64,000 nucleotides of DNA from Lysinibacillus sp. 2017 (GCF_003073375.1 NZ_CP029002.1:3446001-3510000), one strand, 5' to 3'. Shown: positions 49,662-59,244, numbered from the stretch's first letter. The notes: generated by a model not told the origin, from the sequence alone. Made by a program: numbers and translations.

Positions 49662-50366
49662 TTAAAGTTCACATGAATCATCTGTGCAAGTTATCCCGCT
49701 TCCACCTTGCATGCTAAGCGGTTTACGTAAGCCTGCTTCTTGTGCAGCTTTTTCAATAGTATTTTCAAATACTTCTTTTGGTTGCGCTCCAGAAATGCCG
49801 TACTTATTATCAATAACAAAGAATGGTACACCGCGCACACCTAGTTGTTGTGCAACTGCAATATCTTGCTCGACTTCCATCGTAAATTGATTACTTTCAA
49901 TAATTTTAATTGCTACATCACGGGATAAGCCTACTTCATCTACTAATGATAGTAAGACATCGGTTTGACCAATCGCTGCACCTTCTAAAAAGTAAGCTTT
50001 TAATACGCGTTCTGTGAATACTTTCCCTTTACCTTCTGTTTCTGCCCACTTCGCTAAACGATGTGCTTTTACCGTATTGGCACTTTTCATGTCGTCGAAA
50101 TTGTAATCGAGCCCTACTTCTTTTGCACGTGCTGCTACATTTGCCGTCATGTTTTTTACTTCTTCTAATGAAATACGATATTTCTTTTGTAAGTCTTCAT
50201 AGACAGACCCTACTGCGTCAACAGGGGTTGTTGGATCTAATAAATAGCTTTTATATTCCACTTCAATCACCGCATCATACCCTGTTTCTTTAAGTGCAAG
50301 TTCTAATTGTTTTTTACCAATATAACAAAAAGGACATACATAATCTGACCATACTTCAATTTTCAA
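49662..50366 (-). CDS. DsbA-family (FrnE-like) thiol oxidoreductase
   Basis: 234 residues, thioredoxin fold with a helical insert. CPFC motif at Cys11-Cys14, cis-proline in VRGVPFFVI, and a C-terminal CTDDSC pair that could form a second disulfide, as in FrnE of Deinococcus. No signal peptide, so cytoplasmic. The start is TTG 50366, about 10 bases after GGAG; the longer frame to 50492 has no family support. It stands in a redox cluster with azoR and an FAD-Rieske protein. Confidence 0.88.
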   Translation of the reverse strand: MKIEVWSDYVCPFCYIGKKQLELALKETGYDAVIEVEYKSYLLDPTTPVDAVGSVYEDLQKKYRISLEEVKNMTANVAARAKEVGLDYNFDDMKSANTVKAHRLAKWAETEGKGKVFTERVLKAYFLEGAAIGQTDVLLSLVDEVGLSRDVAIKIIESNQFTMEVEQDIAVAQQLGVRGVPFFVIDNKYGISGAQPKEVFENTIEKAAQEAGLRKPLSMQGGSGITCTDDSCEL

Positions 50367-50483
50367 TTCAATCACGCTCCTTGCCATGTATTGTAACGAG
50401 CAATTGAAAAATGCACAATGTAAAAAACTCGTTGAATAAAATTCGTACAACTTTCCCATTATGAAAAATAAAAAGGTGATGCA

Positions 50484-51857
50484 TTGAAACAATCATTATG
50501 GCTTAAAAATAATGAATCCATTTCCGCTCCAACATTAAAACAACATACAACTTGTGAGATTTGCATTATTGGTGGTGGTTTAAGCGGGATTTATACAGCT
50601 TACTTACTCGCAAAATTAGGTTTTCAAGTTGTATTAGTTGAAGCATTACGAGATTTAGCACATGGCACAACTGCCTACTCTACAGGGAAATTAACCGCAC
50701 AACACGGTCCGATTTATACAGGTATGTCCACGGATCAAGGAAAACTGTATTACGAAGCAAATGAAAAAGCTATCGAACGCGCACTTGAAACAAACCCTAA
50801 AAGCTTTTCACGTGCCACTTCTTTTTTGTATACCAATACCGCAAAAGGTAAGGAGCAACTTCAAAAAGAGGCAGAATCGTATAAAAAAATTGGCATTCCA
50901 CTTGTCGCAACAAATGAAATTGAACTCGAAATTCCGATTGAATTTGCTTTAGGTATGAAAAATGAAGGACAGATTGATCCAATTGAATTCACCCATCACT
51001 TTGCACAGCTTGCTAAAAAATACGGGGCTCAAATTTTCTTAAATACGAGAATCACAACTATTCAACCTGCTAAAAACTCTGTAACGACAAATCAAGGGTA
51101 TACGATTCATTATAAAAAACTTGTTCTTTGCACTCATTATCCTATTGAATCGATTCGTAATTTATATAGTGTGAAGCTTCAAATCGATCGTTCTTATTTA
51201 ACCGCTACGAAATGTTCCCAGCTATTAGAAGGACAATATTTAAGCATTGATGAACAAAGTCGTACTATTCGAACAGCGATAGTTGATCAACAACCTTACT
51301 TTCTTTATGGAGGACGTTCTCATCTTGCTGGTACAGTTGAACATACCCAATCGTATTATGAAACTCTTCACTCAGAATTACACAACTTCGAACTACCAGA
51401 ACCTGAATTTAGTTGGAGTGCGCAAGACGTTATGACTTCCAATCAAATTCCCTATATCGGACAATTGTCTAAAAAGGATGATAGTTTGTATATCGCTACT
51501 GGTTTTAATAAATGGGGAATATCTTCTTCACTTGTGGCAGGTGAGATACTTCGCGATTTAATCCAAAAAATAACACATCCCGCTGCTATGCTTTATTCAC
51601 CGACACGCTCAAGCTTTGGACGGCAAATTTATTTTATGCTGCAAACAGGGGGCTTTATTAGTAAAGAGTTTATTAAAGGGTACGTATCGCGTTCAGAGGC
51701 ACCACGTTGTACGCATCTCGGCTGTAAAACACGCTGGAATGAGGCCGATCAAACATGGGATTGTCCTTGTCATGGCTCACGCTATAACGAAAAGGGACTT
51801 GTAATCGAGGGTCCTGCAGTGTATCCATTAGAAATAAAAAAATCCGGTGACTCATGA
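50484..51857 (+). CDS. FAD-dependent oxidoreductase with C-terminal Rieske domain
   Basis: 457 residues. The N-terminal FAD fold has GGGLSGIYTAYLLAK (DAO family); the C-terminal ~50 residues are a Rieske 2Fe-2S domain with Cys409, His411, Cys427 and His430 as ligands and Cys414/Cys429 placed for a disulfide. No signal peptide. Electron partner and substrate are unknown. The start is TTG 50484 after AAAGGTG. Divergent from the FrnE-like gene with a 117-base gap. Confidence 0.88.
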   Translation: MKQSLWLKNNESISAPTLKQHTTCEICIIGGGLSGIYTAYLLAKLGFQVVLVEALRDLAHGTTAYSTGKLTAQHGPIYTGMSTDQGKLYYEANEKAIERALETNPKSFSRATSFLYTNTAKGKEQLQKEAESYKKIGIPLVATNEIELEIPIEFALGMKNEGQIDPIEFTHHFAQLAKKYGAQIFLNTRITTIQPAKNSVTTNQGYTIHYKKLVLCTHYPIESIRNLYSVKLQIDRSYLTATKCSQLLEGQYLSIDEQSRTIRTAIVDQQPYFLYGGRSHLAGTVEHTQSYYETLHSELHNFELPEPEFSWSAQDVMTSNQIPYIGQLSKKDDSLYIATGFNKWGISSSLVAGEILRDLIQKITHPAAMLYSPTRSSFGRQIYFMLQTGGFISKEFIKGYVSRSEAPRCTHLGCKTRWNEADQTWDCPCHGSRYNEKGLVIEGPAVYPLEIKKSGDS

Positions 51858-51876
51858 AATGAGTACCGGATTTTTA
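51837..51876. terminator. terminator overlapping the end of the FAD-Rieske gene
   Basis: AAAATCCGGT and ACTCAT arms pair across a short loop that contains the stop codon, then a T run. Shared with converging ppaC. Confidence 0.8.
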
Positions 51877-51879
51877 TTA

Positions 51880-52806
51880 TTATTTTAATCCTTCTGTTAA
51901 CACAGGAACGATTTGTTTTTTACGAGATACAACCCCTGGTAAGCTGATGCGACCGTTTACGATTTCTGCACCGAAAGCTTTAGCTGCAGCTTCAGCCACT
52001 TGACCTGCTGCTACTGCAGTCGAATCATTGTTTATAATATCTGTCACAACGAAGAAGAATAAATCTAAACCGTTATCTGCAACATTTTTATTTAATAAGT
52101 TTTCAAGTTCTGTTTGGCGACCAAGTACGTCTTCGATATCTACTGCGTTTACTTGTGCGACAGTGGCTTTATAAGAACCAAATTCAAAACCTTTTGCATC
52201 TAAAGATAATAAATCTTCTAATGATTTATCTGAAAGATCTGCACCTGCTTTTAACATAGCTAAACCGTATACGTCTGCATCCACACCAGCAATAGTAGCT
52301 AATTCCGCACCTGCTTTTACATCTTGCTCTGTGCATGTTGGTGATTTGAAAAGTAATGTATCTGAAACGATAGCTGATAACATTAAACCAGCGATGTTTG
52401 CTGGAATCTTCACGTCATTTTCTTTAAAGATTTTGTTTAAAATCGTTGCTGTACAACCTACTGGCTCGGCACGGAAATACAACGGATCCGCTGTTTGGAA
52501 GTTGGCAATACGGTGGTGGTCGATTACTTCTGTGATTTTTACTTCTTCAACACCATCTGCTGATTGTTGAAATTCGTTATGGTCCACAAGGATTACTTGT
52601 TGTGCTTCGTCTTTTACATTTGTAATGAAGCGTGGTGCAACGAAACCGAATTTGTCTAAAGCAAATTGTGTTTCGTTATTTACTTCTCCAAGGCGTACTG
52701 CTTCAACATCTGCACCTAATTGTTGTTTTAAGTAAGCATAAACGATTGCTGAAGTGATTGTATCTGTATCAGGATTTTTATGTCCAAAAATTAATGTTTT
52801 ACTCAT
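51880..52806 (-). CDS. ppaC: manganese-dependent inorganic pyrophosphatase
   Basis: Family II (DHH) pyrophosphatase, 308 residues. Metal ligands are in FGHKNPDTD at the N-terminus and EVIDHHRI; the C-terminal DHHA2 domain ends in SRKKQIVP, the substrate-binding SRKKQ motif. Hydrolyses PPi to drive biosynthesis. ATG 52806 follows AGGAGG. Monocistronic. Confidence 0.96.
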   Translation of the reverse strand: MSKTLIFGHKNPDTDTITSAIVYAYLKQQLGADVEAVRLGEVNNETQFALDKFGFVAPRFITNVKDEAQQVILVDHNEFQQSADGVEEVKITEVIDHHRIANFQTADPLYFRAEPVGCTATILNKIFKENDVKIPANIAGLMLSAIVSDTLLFKSPTCTEQDVKAGAELATIAGVDADVYGLAMLKAGADLSDKSLEDLLSLDAKGFEFGSYKATVAQVNAVDIEDVLGRQTELENLLNKNVADNGLDLFFFVVTDIINNDSTAVAAGQVAEAAAKAFGAEIVNGRISLPGVVSRKKQIVPVLTEGLK

Positions 52807-52986
52807 TATTGAGCCTCCTATATGAAATGCTTTTTCGCTTTTTATTTTAACACATCGATGGAATCGAGAAAAATAGAAGTTTTCTTGTAAAAATCTTTCA
52901 AAAAAACTATAAAAATTATTAATTTTATGCTATTTTTGATAGATACGCCCTAAAGGCATTTGAAATAAAAGAAATGAGGCTTGAAA

Positions 52987-53772
52987 ATGAAAAAAATGGA
53001 AAAGAAGTATATTCCATTAGCACAGTTTTTCGAAAATTCTAAACAAAATACATTTACGTTAACATACCAAGAGATTCAAAATATTATGGGACATGAGCTT
53101 CCGAATGCCGCATTTTTAAACTTGAGCTGGTGGAAAAAGACAAAGGCGCCTTCAACACATTATTTTGCTTGGACAAATTATAATTACCAAGTTATCCATG
53201 TGAACTTAGGCATATCAGTTACATTTTCATGTTCACAAGAAGAAGACATGCCGAATCAGAAACCAAAAAACGCTTATATCATTCGCCCAATTGAAGCAAA
53301 TGATGCACGTGGTTTCATTAATTTACAAGAAGAAATTTTAGCCCAAACAAACTTTGGTTATTTCACACCAGATGAACAAGGTTTAACAGTTCAGCAAGTA
53401 CGTAAAAATATCACAGATTGGCGTAAACAAAAAACAAGTACTGTGTTACTTTGCATTTACAACGGACAATTTGCAGGCTATGCACAATTAGTCGGAAATG
53501 AAGCATCTAAAATTAAGCATATTGCCGGTGTACGTGTTGCGGTTCTTGAGCCCTTCCAAAAGCAAGGCTTAGCAACTGCACTTTTAGCAGAAAGTGAAAA
53601 ATGGGCACACGTGAATAATATTTCACGTCTTGAAGCAAATGTTATGGTACATAATGAACCTGCTCTTACCCTTTTCAAAAAAGTGGACTTCACATTCGAA
53701 GGAAAACGTGAAAAAGCATTTTTATTAGACGATCAATTTATCGACGAAATGCAGTTTAGTAAAATTATTTAA
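52987..53772 (+). CDS. GNAT acetyltransferase fused to an N-terminal DUF7662-like domain
   Basis: 261 residues. Residues 1-80 match the DUF7662-like pattern (FTLTYQEIQNIMGHELPNAA, LSWWKK, HYFAWTNYNYQV); residues about 95-261 are a GNAT domain with VAVLEPFQKQGLATALLAES (acetyl-CoA loop Q-K-Q-G-L-A) and ANVMVHNEPALTLFKK. Such a pairing suggests substrate recognition by the N-terminal part (inference). ATG 52987 is 7 bases after GAGG; a TTG two codons earlier is less likely. Confidence 0.8.
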   Translation: MKKMEKKYIPLAQFFENSKQNTFTLTYQEIQNIMGHELPNAAFLNLSWWKKTKAPSTHYFAWTNYNYQVIHVNLGISVTFSCSQEEDMPNQKPKNAYIIRPIEANDARGFINLQEEILAQTNFGYFTPDEQGLTVQQVRKNITDWRKQKTSTVLLCIYNGQFAGYAQLVGNEASKIKHIAGVRVAVLEPFQKQGLATALLAESEKWAHVNNISRLEANVMVHNEPALTLFKKVDFTFEGKREKAFLLDDQFIDEMQFSKII

Positions 53773-53785
53773 TACGCTCTTATAA

Positions 53786-53825
53786 AAAAAATCGTAAAGG
53801 TCCTTAGTGGCCTTTACGATTTTTT
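53786..53825. terminator. bidirectional terminator between the GNAT fusion and the RpiR gene
   Basis: A 12-bp stem AATCGTAAAGG with its complement and a 10-base loop, A and T runs on both sides. Confidence 0.85.
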
Positions 53826-54672
53826 ATCCTATAGCGATTAAATTTGAATCCGCTGTCGTCCATTCGTTTTTTTGACGAAATGCATGATAGTTTTGCGGAT
53901 TTTGGTTGACCATAGCTTCCACTAATAGATGTAATAAAGAGAAAATAGCAATCGTACATGTCGCGCCACCTTCTTGAGCGGAAGGCACTAAAAGTACAGA
54001 TTTTGCGGGCTCTACCCTATTTTTTAATGCTTTATCTCGAATCGCAACTATTTTTACATTTTTTCTCTTCGCAATTTCAACAGTAGTTAATACATCCTCA
54101 TATTCATCATCCAAAGAAATTACAAATAATAAGGAATCTTCATCCATCATTGCAAGCTGTTGAGCAATTGTTTCTGCTTCATGCTGAACGAAAAACACTT
54201 GTTCACGGAACATGGATAAATTATTATACATCCAAAATGCAGCCGGCGCAGATTGTCTGAATCCTAAAATATGAATTCTATTCGAATGATGTAATTCGAG
54301 AATCACTTCTTGAATATCCTGTTCATTTAATTCATTAAATGTTTTTGAAATTCCCGCGATGTCTTGTTTAACAATTTCAGCACCAAATTGATTTTTAAGT
54401 CGTTTTGTAGATATTTGTTTTTTTTCCGCTGCTATTTCACCTTTATCAATTAAATAAGCTCTCAGTTTATCCTGCAATTCACTAAATCCCGAATAATCCA
54501 TCGCATAACAGAAACGAATAACGGTCGATTCGCTCACATCTGCAAGTCTACCTACTTCAGAAGCAATTTGTGTCGCGATTACAGTTGGATTATCGATAAC
54601 AAACTGAGCGACCTTACGCTGCCCCTTTGATAAACGGACATATTTCCTTTTAATATCATCACAAATACTCAT
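53824..54672 (-). CDS. MurR/RpiR family transcriptional regulator
   Basis: 282 residues: N-terminal HTH (SEVGRLADVSESTVIRFCYAMDYSGF) and C-terminal SIS domain (about 125-255) that binds phosphosugars in known members. No sugar genes adjoin it, so the effector and targets are unknown. Start ATG 54672 with GAGAGG upstream; the longer frame to 54720 lacks support. A perfect 16-base palindrome lies about 135 bases upstream. Confidence 0.87.
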   Translation of the reverse strand: MSICDDIKRKYVRLSKGQRKVAQFVIDNPTVIATQIASEVGRLADVSESTVIRFCYAMDYSGFSELQDKLRAYLIDKGEIAAEKKQISTKRLKNQFGAEIVKQDIAGISKTFNELNEQDIQEVILELHHSNRIHILGFRQSAPAAFWMYNNLSMFREQVFFVQHEAETIAQQLAMMDEDSLLFVISLDDEYEDVLTTVEIAKRKNVKIVAIRDKALKNRVEPAKSVLLVPSAQEGGATCTIAIFSLLHLLVEAMVNQNPQNYHAFRQKNEWTTADSNLIAIG

Positions 54673-54807
54673 TTTACAACCTCTCCCCTTTTTTAGCCTA
54701 TCTATATAAATGTCTTTCATACAATCTCATTTTCTCGTTCAATAAATTCTATAATAAAAAAACATTATCATGAATATTAATAGAATTCAACGAGTTTTCA
54801 GAAAAAA

Positions 54808-54823
54808 CTTTAGTTAACTAAAG
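54808..54823. promoter_or_regulatory. perfect 16-base palindrome upstream of the RpiR gene
   Basis: CTTTAGTTAACTAAAG. It has no loop, so it suits a dimeric DNA-binding protein; on the minus strand it is followed by six T. The region 54673-54948 otherwise shows only a second small palindrome (CATGTACATG, 54896-54905) and no gene. Confidence 0.5.
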
Positions 54824-54948
54824 AATGGCTTACTTTTCATAGTTAATTGACATGTTTTTGTAATATTTAACAATAAAAAGAAGGATTTATTATTACATGT
54901 ACATGACATTCTTTGAATTATATCTTTCATACTGTATAAATATTGACT

Positions 54949-54992
54949 AAAAAAGGCTACTTAAAAAGTAGTTAACCTTTTAAGTAGCCCCA
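54949..54992 (-). terminator. intrinsic terminator after niaP
   Basis: A 12-bp perfect stem GGCTACTTAAAA/TTTTAAGTAGCC with an 11-base loop and a U run, 11 bases past the stop. Confidence 0.83.
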
Positions 54993-55002
54993 TTTTCTAT
55001 TA

Positions 55003-56235
55003 TTATTGTAATTCGGTTTGTTTTGTTTCTTTTCCTAATAAAATAACTGCTATTACACCAATGACAATAGCTACACAGAATATCGTAAATACATGGCTAA
55101 TATCATACCCTTTTGTTAGCATTGATCCGACTAATAATGGCCCAAAAACCCCACCAATACGCCCCACAGCTGCGGCCATACCTGCGCCAGTTCCACGGAC
55201 AACGGCTGGATATTGTTCAGGTGTATATGCATACAATGCTCCCCATGCCCCTAAATTAAAGAAAGAAAGAAGCATTCCAGAGATTAATAATGTTGTAATT
55301 GTATCCGCGCCACCAAAGACATAGGCACTAGCAGCTGTTCCTAATAAATACGTAACTAACACAAACTTTCGACCAAACTTTTCAATAAACCAGGCCGCAG
55401 TAAAATAACCAGGCAATTGCGCTAATGTCATAATTAAAACGTATTTAAAGCTTGAAATTAAATCAAAGCCTTTCCCTACCATAACACTCGGTAACCATAA
55501 AAACATGCCATAATAAGAGAACACAACAGCAAACCATAAAATCCATAGCATTAACGTAGATCGTGCATATTTCTTCGACCATACTTCGCTCATATTTTGA
55601 AAAATAGAACGTTTCTTTGATTCTATTTTTACAGCAAACTGTGGTGAATCAGGTAATTTCATACGAATATAAATAGCATAAAACGCTGGTATCGCTGTAA
55701 GTAGTAACGCAACACGCCATCCCTCAATCGGCCAAAAATCCGCTGGAATAACAAAATAAGAAAGGATTGCGGCAATCAGCCATCCTCCTGCCCAAAAGCT
55801 TTCTAATAACACTACCACTCGTCCACGCTCTTCTGCTTTTACACTTTCAGAAACTAATGTAGAAGCTACTGGAAGTTCACCACCGAGCCCCATCCCTACA
55901 AAGAAACGCAGTACTAAAAACGCAGCTAAAGTTGTGGTAAACGCTGAGATTCCACTAGCTACGGAAAACAATAGTAACGTCCACATAAATATTTGTTTAC
56001 GCCCTATTTTGTCAGCGAGAACACCAAAAAGGAGTGCACCTACTGCCATCCCTATGGAGTTAACACTACCAATCCACCCCATCTGACTACTAGTTAATCC
56101 CCAATCTACTGCAAGTGCAGCAATAACAAAGGATAGAATGCCGACATCCATTGCATCAAACATCCATCCAACTCCTGCAACGCCTAATAATTTATTGCGA
56201 GATAGAGGCTGCACTTGTTCTTTGTTTTCCCCCAT
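55003..56235 (-). CDS. niaP: NiaP-like niacin transporter (MFS)
   Basis: 410 residues, about 12 membrane helices. Strongly similar by recall to B. subtilis NiaP: LLGVAGVGWMFDAMDVG, GMGLGGELPVASTLVSE, and the C-terminal KETKQTEL. Imports nicotinic acid for NAD synthesis. The start is ATG 56235; 27 codons upstream in frame contain the leader and lack family residues. A sigma-A promoter and a TGTC-N9-GACA dyad precede it. Close MFS relatives carry aromatic acids, so specificity is inferred. Confidence 0.85.
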   Translation of the reverse strand: MGENKEQVQPLSRNKLLGVAGVGWMFDAMDVGILSFVIAALAVDWGLTSSQMGWIGSVNSIGMAVGALLFGVLADKIGRKQIFMWTLLLFSVASGISAFTTTLAAFLVLRFFVGMGLGGELPVASTLVSESVKAEERGRVVVLLESFWAGGWLIAAILSYFVIPADFWPIEGWRVALLLTAIPAFYAIYIRMKLPDSPQFAVKIESKKRSIFQNMSEVWSKKYARSTLMLWILWFAVVFSYYGMFLWLPSVMVGKGFDLISSFKYVLIMTLAQLPGYFTAAWFIEKFGRKFVLVTYLLGTAASAYVFGGADTITTLLISGMLLSFFNLGAWGALYAYTPEQYPAVVRGTGAGMAAAVGRIGGVFGPLLVGSMLTKGYDISHVFTIFCVAIVIGVIAVILLGKETKQTELQ

Positions 56236-56256
56236 TTTACCTTTCCGCCTTTCATC

Positions 56257-56316
56257 TGTCTTTACACATGACATAACAATAATCCCTATCATACATTTGT
56301 TTCTTAAAAGTGACAA
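56257..56316 (-). promoter_or_regulatory. niaP promoter and possible NiaR-type operator
   Basis: Minus strand TTGTCA (56311-56316), 17-base spacer, TATGAT (56288-56293). Between it and the start lies TGTC-N9-GACA (56257-56273). Niacin genes in Bacilli are repressed by NiaR/YrxA; whether this dyad is its site is uncertain. Confidence 0.6.
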
Positions 56317-56362
56317 CTATTATTTAATTTATCCAATAGTTTTGACAATTTATCTTTTTCTA

Positions 56363-56430
56363 TTGAAATAGACTATCCTTAGAGTTAAAATGTCTTGTAT
56401 ATAAAAACAAATGTTCACCTAGCGTGAACA
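56363..56430 (+). promoter_or_regulatory. thrC promoter and leader dyad
   Basis: TTGAAA (56363-56368), 17-base spacer, TAAAAT (56386-56391). Downstream, TGTTCAC-CTAGC-GTGAACA (56412-56430) is a perfect 7-bp inverted repeat ending 2 bases before the ribosome-binding site. As DNA it suits a repressor; as RNA it would be a hairpin beside GAAGGAG. Confidence 0.6.
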
Positions 56431-56442
56431 GAAGGAGCTAAC

Positions 56443-57507
56443 TTGTCTATGTGGAAAGGTCTTATTGAAGAATATAAACACTACTTACCCGTTACAGAAA
56501 ATACACCAGCGCTTTCATTAAATGAAGGGAACACGCCATTAATTCCTTTAGTAAACTTATCAAAAGAACTAGGGATTGAATTATACGGAAAAATTGAAGG
56601 AGCCAATCCAACAGGCTCATTTAAAGACCGTGGTATGGTTTTTGCCGTAGCAAAAGCAATTGAAGAAGGCTCTAAAGTCGTGATCTGTGCTTCTACAGGG
56701 AATACTTCAGCAGCTGCTGCAGCCTATGCCGCACGCGCAGGAATTGAGTCAATCGTCGTGATTCCTAAAGGAAAAGTAGCACTTGGTAAATTAGCTCAAG
56801 CTTGTATGTATGGAGCTAAAATTATTGAAATTAATGGCAACTTTGATGATGCTTTAAATATTGTTCGTAAAATTGGTGAAACAACACCAATCGCACTTGT
56901 TAACTCAGTAAACCCATACCGCATTGAAGGACAAAAAACAGCAGCTTTTGAAATTGTAGACCAACTTGGACAAGCACCAGATTATTTATGTATCCCTGTA
57001 GGCAATGCTGGGAATATTACAGCATATTGGAAAGGTTTTAAAGAATACAACGAGGCTAAACAAAGTGGATTGCCAAAAATGTATGGCTTTGAAGCAGAAG
57101 GCTCTGCTGCTATTGTGAAAGGCGAACCAATTGCTAACCCAGAAACAGTTGCAACAGCAATTCGTATCGGAAATCCTGCAAGTTGGAAATTTGCAGAAGC
57201 AGCTCGTGATGAATCAGGTGGCATCATTGACTCTGTAACTGATGAGGAAATTTTAGCCGCATACCAATTAATTGCAGGTAAAGAAGGTATTTTCGTTGAA
57301 CCCGGCTCTGCTGCTTCTCTAGCTGGTGTCATTAAATCCGTAAAGGCTGGAAAGATTACTCCTGGAAGCCGTGTTGTTACAGTGTTTACTGGTAATGGCT
57401 TAAAGGATCCTGACACAGCGATGAATGTTTCAACGGTTGACCTTGTCTCGCTTCAAAATGATGAACAAGAAATTCGCCAATACATCGAGGGTGTTTTCAG
57501 TCTATGA
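56443..57507 (+). CDS. thrC: threonine synthase
   Basis: PLP enzyme making threonine from phosphohomoserine. 354 residues. PLP lysine K61 in [26 protein letters not shown] and [15 protein letters not shown] bind cofactor phosphate. The start TTG 56443 is 5 bases after GGAG; ATG 56449, two codons later, is also possible. Forms an operon with thrB (4-base overlap). Homoserine dehydrogenase is not in the window. Confidence 0.96.
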   Translation: MSMWKGLIEEYKHYLPVTENTPALSLNEGNTPLIPLVNLSKELGIELYGKIEGANPTGSFKDRGMVFAVAKAIEEGSKVVICASTGNTSAAAAAYAARAGIESIVVIPKGKVALGKLAQACMYGAKIIEINGNFDDALNIVRKIGETTPIALVNSVNPYRIEGQKTAAFEIVDQLGQAPDYLCIPVGNAGNITAYWKGFKEYNEAKQSGLPKMYGFEAEGSAAIVKGEPIANPETVATAIRIGNPASWKFAEAARDESGGIIDSVTDEEILAAYQLIAGKEGIFVEPGSAASLAGVIKSVKAGKITPGSRVVTVFTGNGLKDPDTAMNVSTVDLVSLQNDEQEIRQYIEGVFSL

Positions 57508-58403
57508 GTACAAAATGGCAAATCAAAGTCCCTGGCAGTACGGCAAATTTAGGACCTGGATTTGACTCGATTGGGCTCGGACTATCACTTTACTTAACAT
57601 TAGAAGTAACTTTGCAAGACACTTGGGAATTTGTACATCTCGGAGAAAATGTCCCTGCTGACACTACTGTAGAAACGCATTTGATTTATAAAATCGCGCA
57701 ACAAGTTGCACAGCAGTTTAATGTGACATTACGTCCATGCAAAGTCAAAATGACAAGTGAATTACCACTTGCTCGTGGACTTGGCAGTAGCGCAGCAGCT
57801 ATTGTCGCAGCCATTGAACTTGCCAATATTTTAGGTGATTTAAATTTATCAACACAAGATAAATTAAATCTTTCCTCTCAAATTGAAGGCCATCCAGATA
57901 ATGCGACGGCTTCTGTATTGGGCGGATTAACGATTTCTTCAATGGATGAACAAGGTATTGTCGATACGTTACATATTCCAGAAGTAGATGCTTCATTTGT
58001 CGTATTCATACCAAATGTAGAATTAAAAACCGCCGAGTCACGTGGCGTATTACCTGAAAAGTTTGATCGTGGTTATGCGGTACGTGCCAGTGCCAATGCT
58101 AATATGCTCGCAGCGTCACTCATTGCCAAAGATTATGAACGCATCGGAAGATACATGGAAAGCGATCTATTTCATGAGCCGTTCCGCGCAACATTAATCC
58201 CTAACTATGAAGAAATTCATCATGCAGCAAAAAATGCAGGTGCATATGGTACCGCATTAAGTGGTGCAGGTCCCACTTTAATCTCGATTGTGCCAACCCA
58301 TATTGCAGAACACTTCGTGATTGAAATGAATAGTCAATTTTCTGAACACAAGCTTGTGTTAACACAAGCAGATCCAACTGGTTCTAGGGTGACACAATAT
58401 TAG
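57504..58403 (+). CDS. thrB: homoserine kinase
   Basis: GHMP kinase, 299 residues, phosphorylating homoserine to feed ThrC. It has [11 protein letters not shown] (11-21), the ATP loop [10 protein letters not shown] (91-100), and the C-terminal [16 protein letters not shown] 57504 overlaps the thrC stop as ATGA. Confidence 0.96.
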   Translation: MSTKWQIKVPGSTANLGPGFDSIGLGLSLYLTLEVTLQDTWEFVHLGENVPADTTVETHLIYKIAQQVAQQFNVTLRPCKVKMTSELPLARGLGSSAAAIVAAIELANILGDLNLSTQDKLNLSSQIEGHPDNATASVLGGLTISSMDEQGIVDTLHIPEVDASFVVFIPNVELKTAESRGVLPEKFDRGYAVRASANANMLAASLIAKDYERIGRYMESDLFHEPFRATLIPNYEEIHHAAKNAGAYGTALSGAGPTLISIVPTHIAEHFVIEMNSQFSEHKLVLTQADPTGSRVTQY

Positions 58404-58408
58404 TTTTC

Positions 58409-58450
58409 GCGAGTCCATTCTAATTAAAAGAAAGGACTCGCTTTTTTATT
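58409..58450 (+). terminator. intrinsic terminator after thrCB
   Basis: An 8-bp stem GCGAGTCC/GGACTCGC with a 17-base loop and six T. Confidence 0.8.
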
Positions 58451-58522
58451 TTCTGGTAATAGGCATACTTTTCTCCGTTTTTGGGTATATTAATAGATCT
58501 ACTGTTAGAAAGGGGTATGTAT

Positions 58523-59170
58523 ATGAAAATTGCAGTAATTGGAGCTGCTGGAAAAGCAGGAACACATATTTTACGAGAGGCGATTATGCGCAACATAGAT
58601 GTAACAGCGATTGTTAAAAATAAAGCAACTGTCCAAGTTGAAAATGCGCCAATCATTGAAAGTGATTTATTTCATTTAACAAAAGAGCTAATTGAACCAT
58701 TTGATATCATTATCAACGCCTTTGCCCCACTACCAGGGGAAGAAAATTTACACGTGTCAGCTGGAAGACATTTAATTTCACTATTGGAAGGCACTACAAA
58801 AAAACTATTTGTCGTAGGAAGCTCTGGCTGCCTTTATATCGACCGAGAGAAGACAAAACGACTGATGGATACAGAAGACTATCCAGAAGAACTAGTCGCT
58901 AACGCTAAGGCACAATTACAAAACTTAAATGATCTAGAAAATTCGTCGATTCATTGGATCTTTGTCCTTCCGTCGGCTGTGTTTGATTCAGATGGACCTC
59001 GTACTGGTCACTATGTAACTGGTGAGGAAAAGCTTTTAGTGAATTCACAATTTAATAGTTACATCAGTTATGCAGACTTTGCGGTAGCCATACTTGATGA
59101 AATTGAGAACAATGAACATCAAAATACAACCTTCACAGTTGCATCTGAAAATGTGACATCCGCATCATAA
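58523..59170 (+). CDS. NAD(P)-binding protein, atypical SDR/NmrA type
   Basis: 215 residues. N-terminal Rossmann loop GAAGKAG (8-14), NAFAPLP and a VVGSSGCLY strand; a C-terminal PSAVFDSDGPRTG. This is the YwnB/YhfK-like family often annotated NAD(P)H-binding; no catalytic YxxxK is evident, and no substrate is known. ATG 58523 is chosen from AAAGGGG about 8 bases upstream; the longer frame to 58481 lacks one. Confidence 0.83.
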   Translation: MKIAVIGAAGKAGTHILREAIMRNIDVTAIVKNKATVQVENAPIIESDLFHLTKELIEPFDIIINAFAPLPGEENLHVSAGRHLISLLEGTTKKLFVVGSSGCLYIDREKTKRLMDTEDYPEELVANAKAQLQNLNDLENSSIHWIFVLPSAVFDSDGPRTGHYVTGEEKLLVNSQFNSYISYADFAVAILDEIENNEHQNTTFTVASENVTSAS

Positions 59171-59177
59171 ATATTTA

Positions 59178-59226
59178 AAAAGTGGCTGTGCCGAAAATGA
59201 AAATTTTCAGCACAGCCACTTTTTTA
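59178..59226. terminator. bidirectional terminator after the NAD(P)-binding protein gene
   Basis: A 13-bp perfect stem AAGTGGCTGTGC with its complement, then a T run. The PAP2 gene converges on it. Confidence 0.87.
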
Positions 59227-59244
59227 TTTACTAAATCCCAAAAA

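Noticed and set aside
56400-56442. A T-box leader before thrC
   Set aside because: The leader is about 45 bases, too short, and lacks the T-box sequence.
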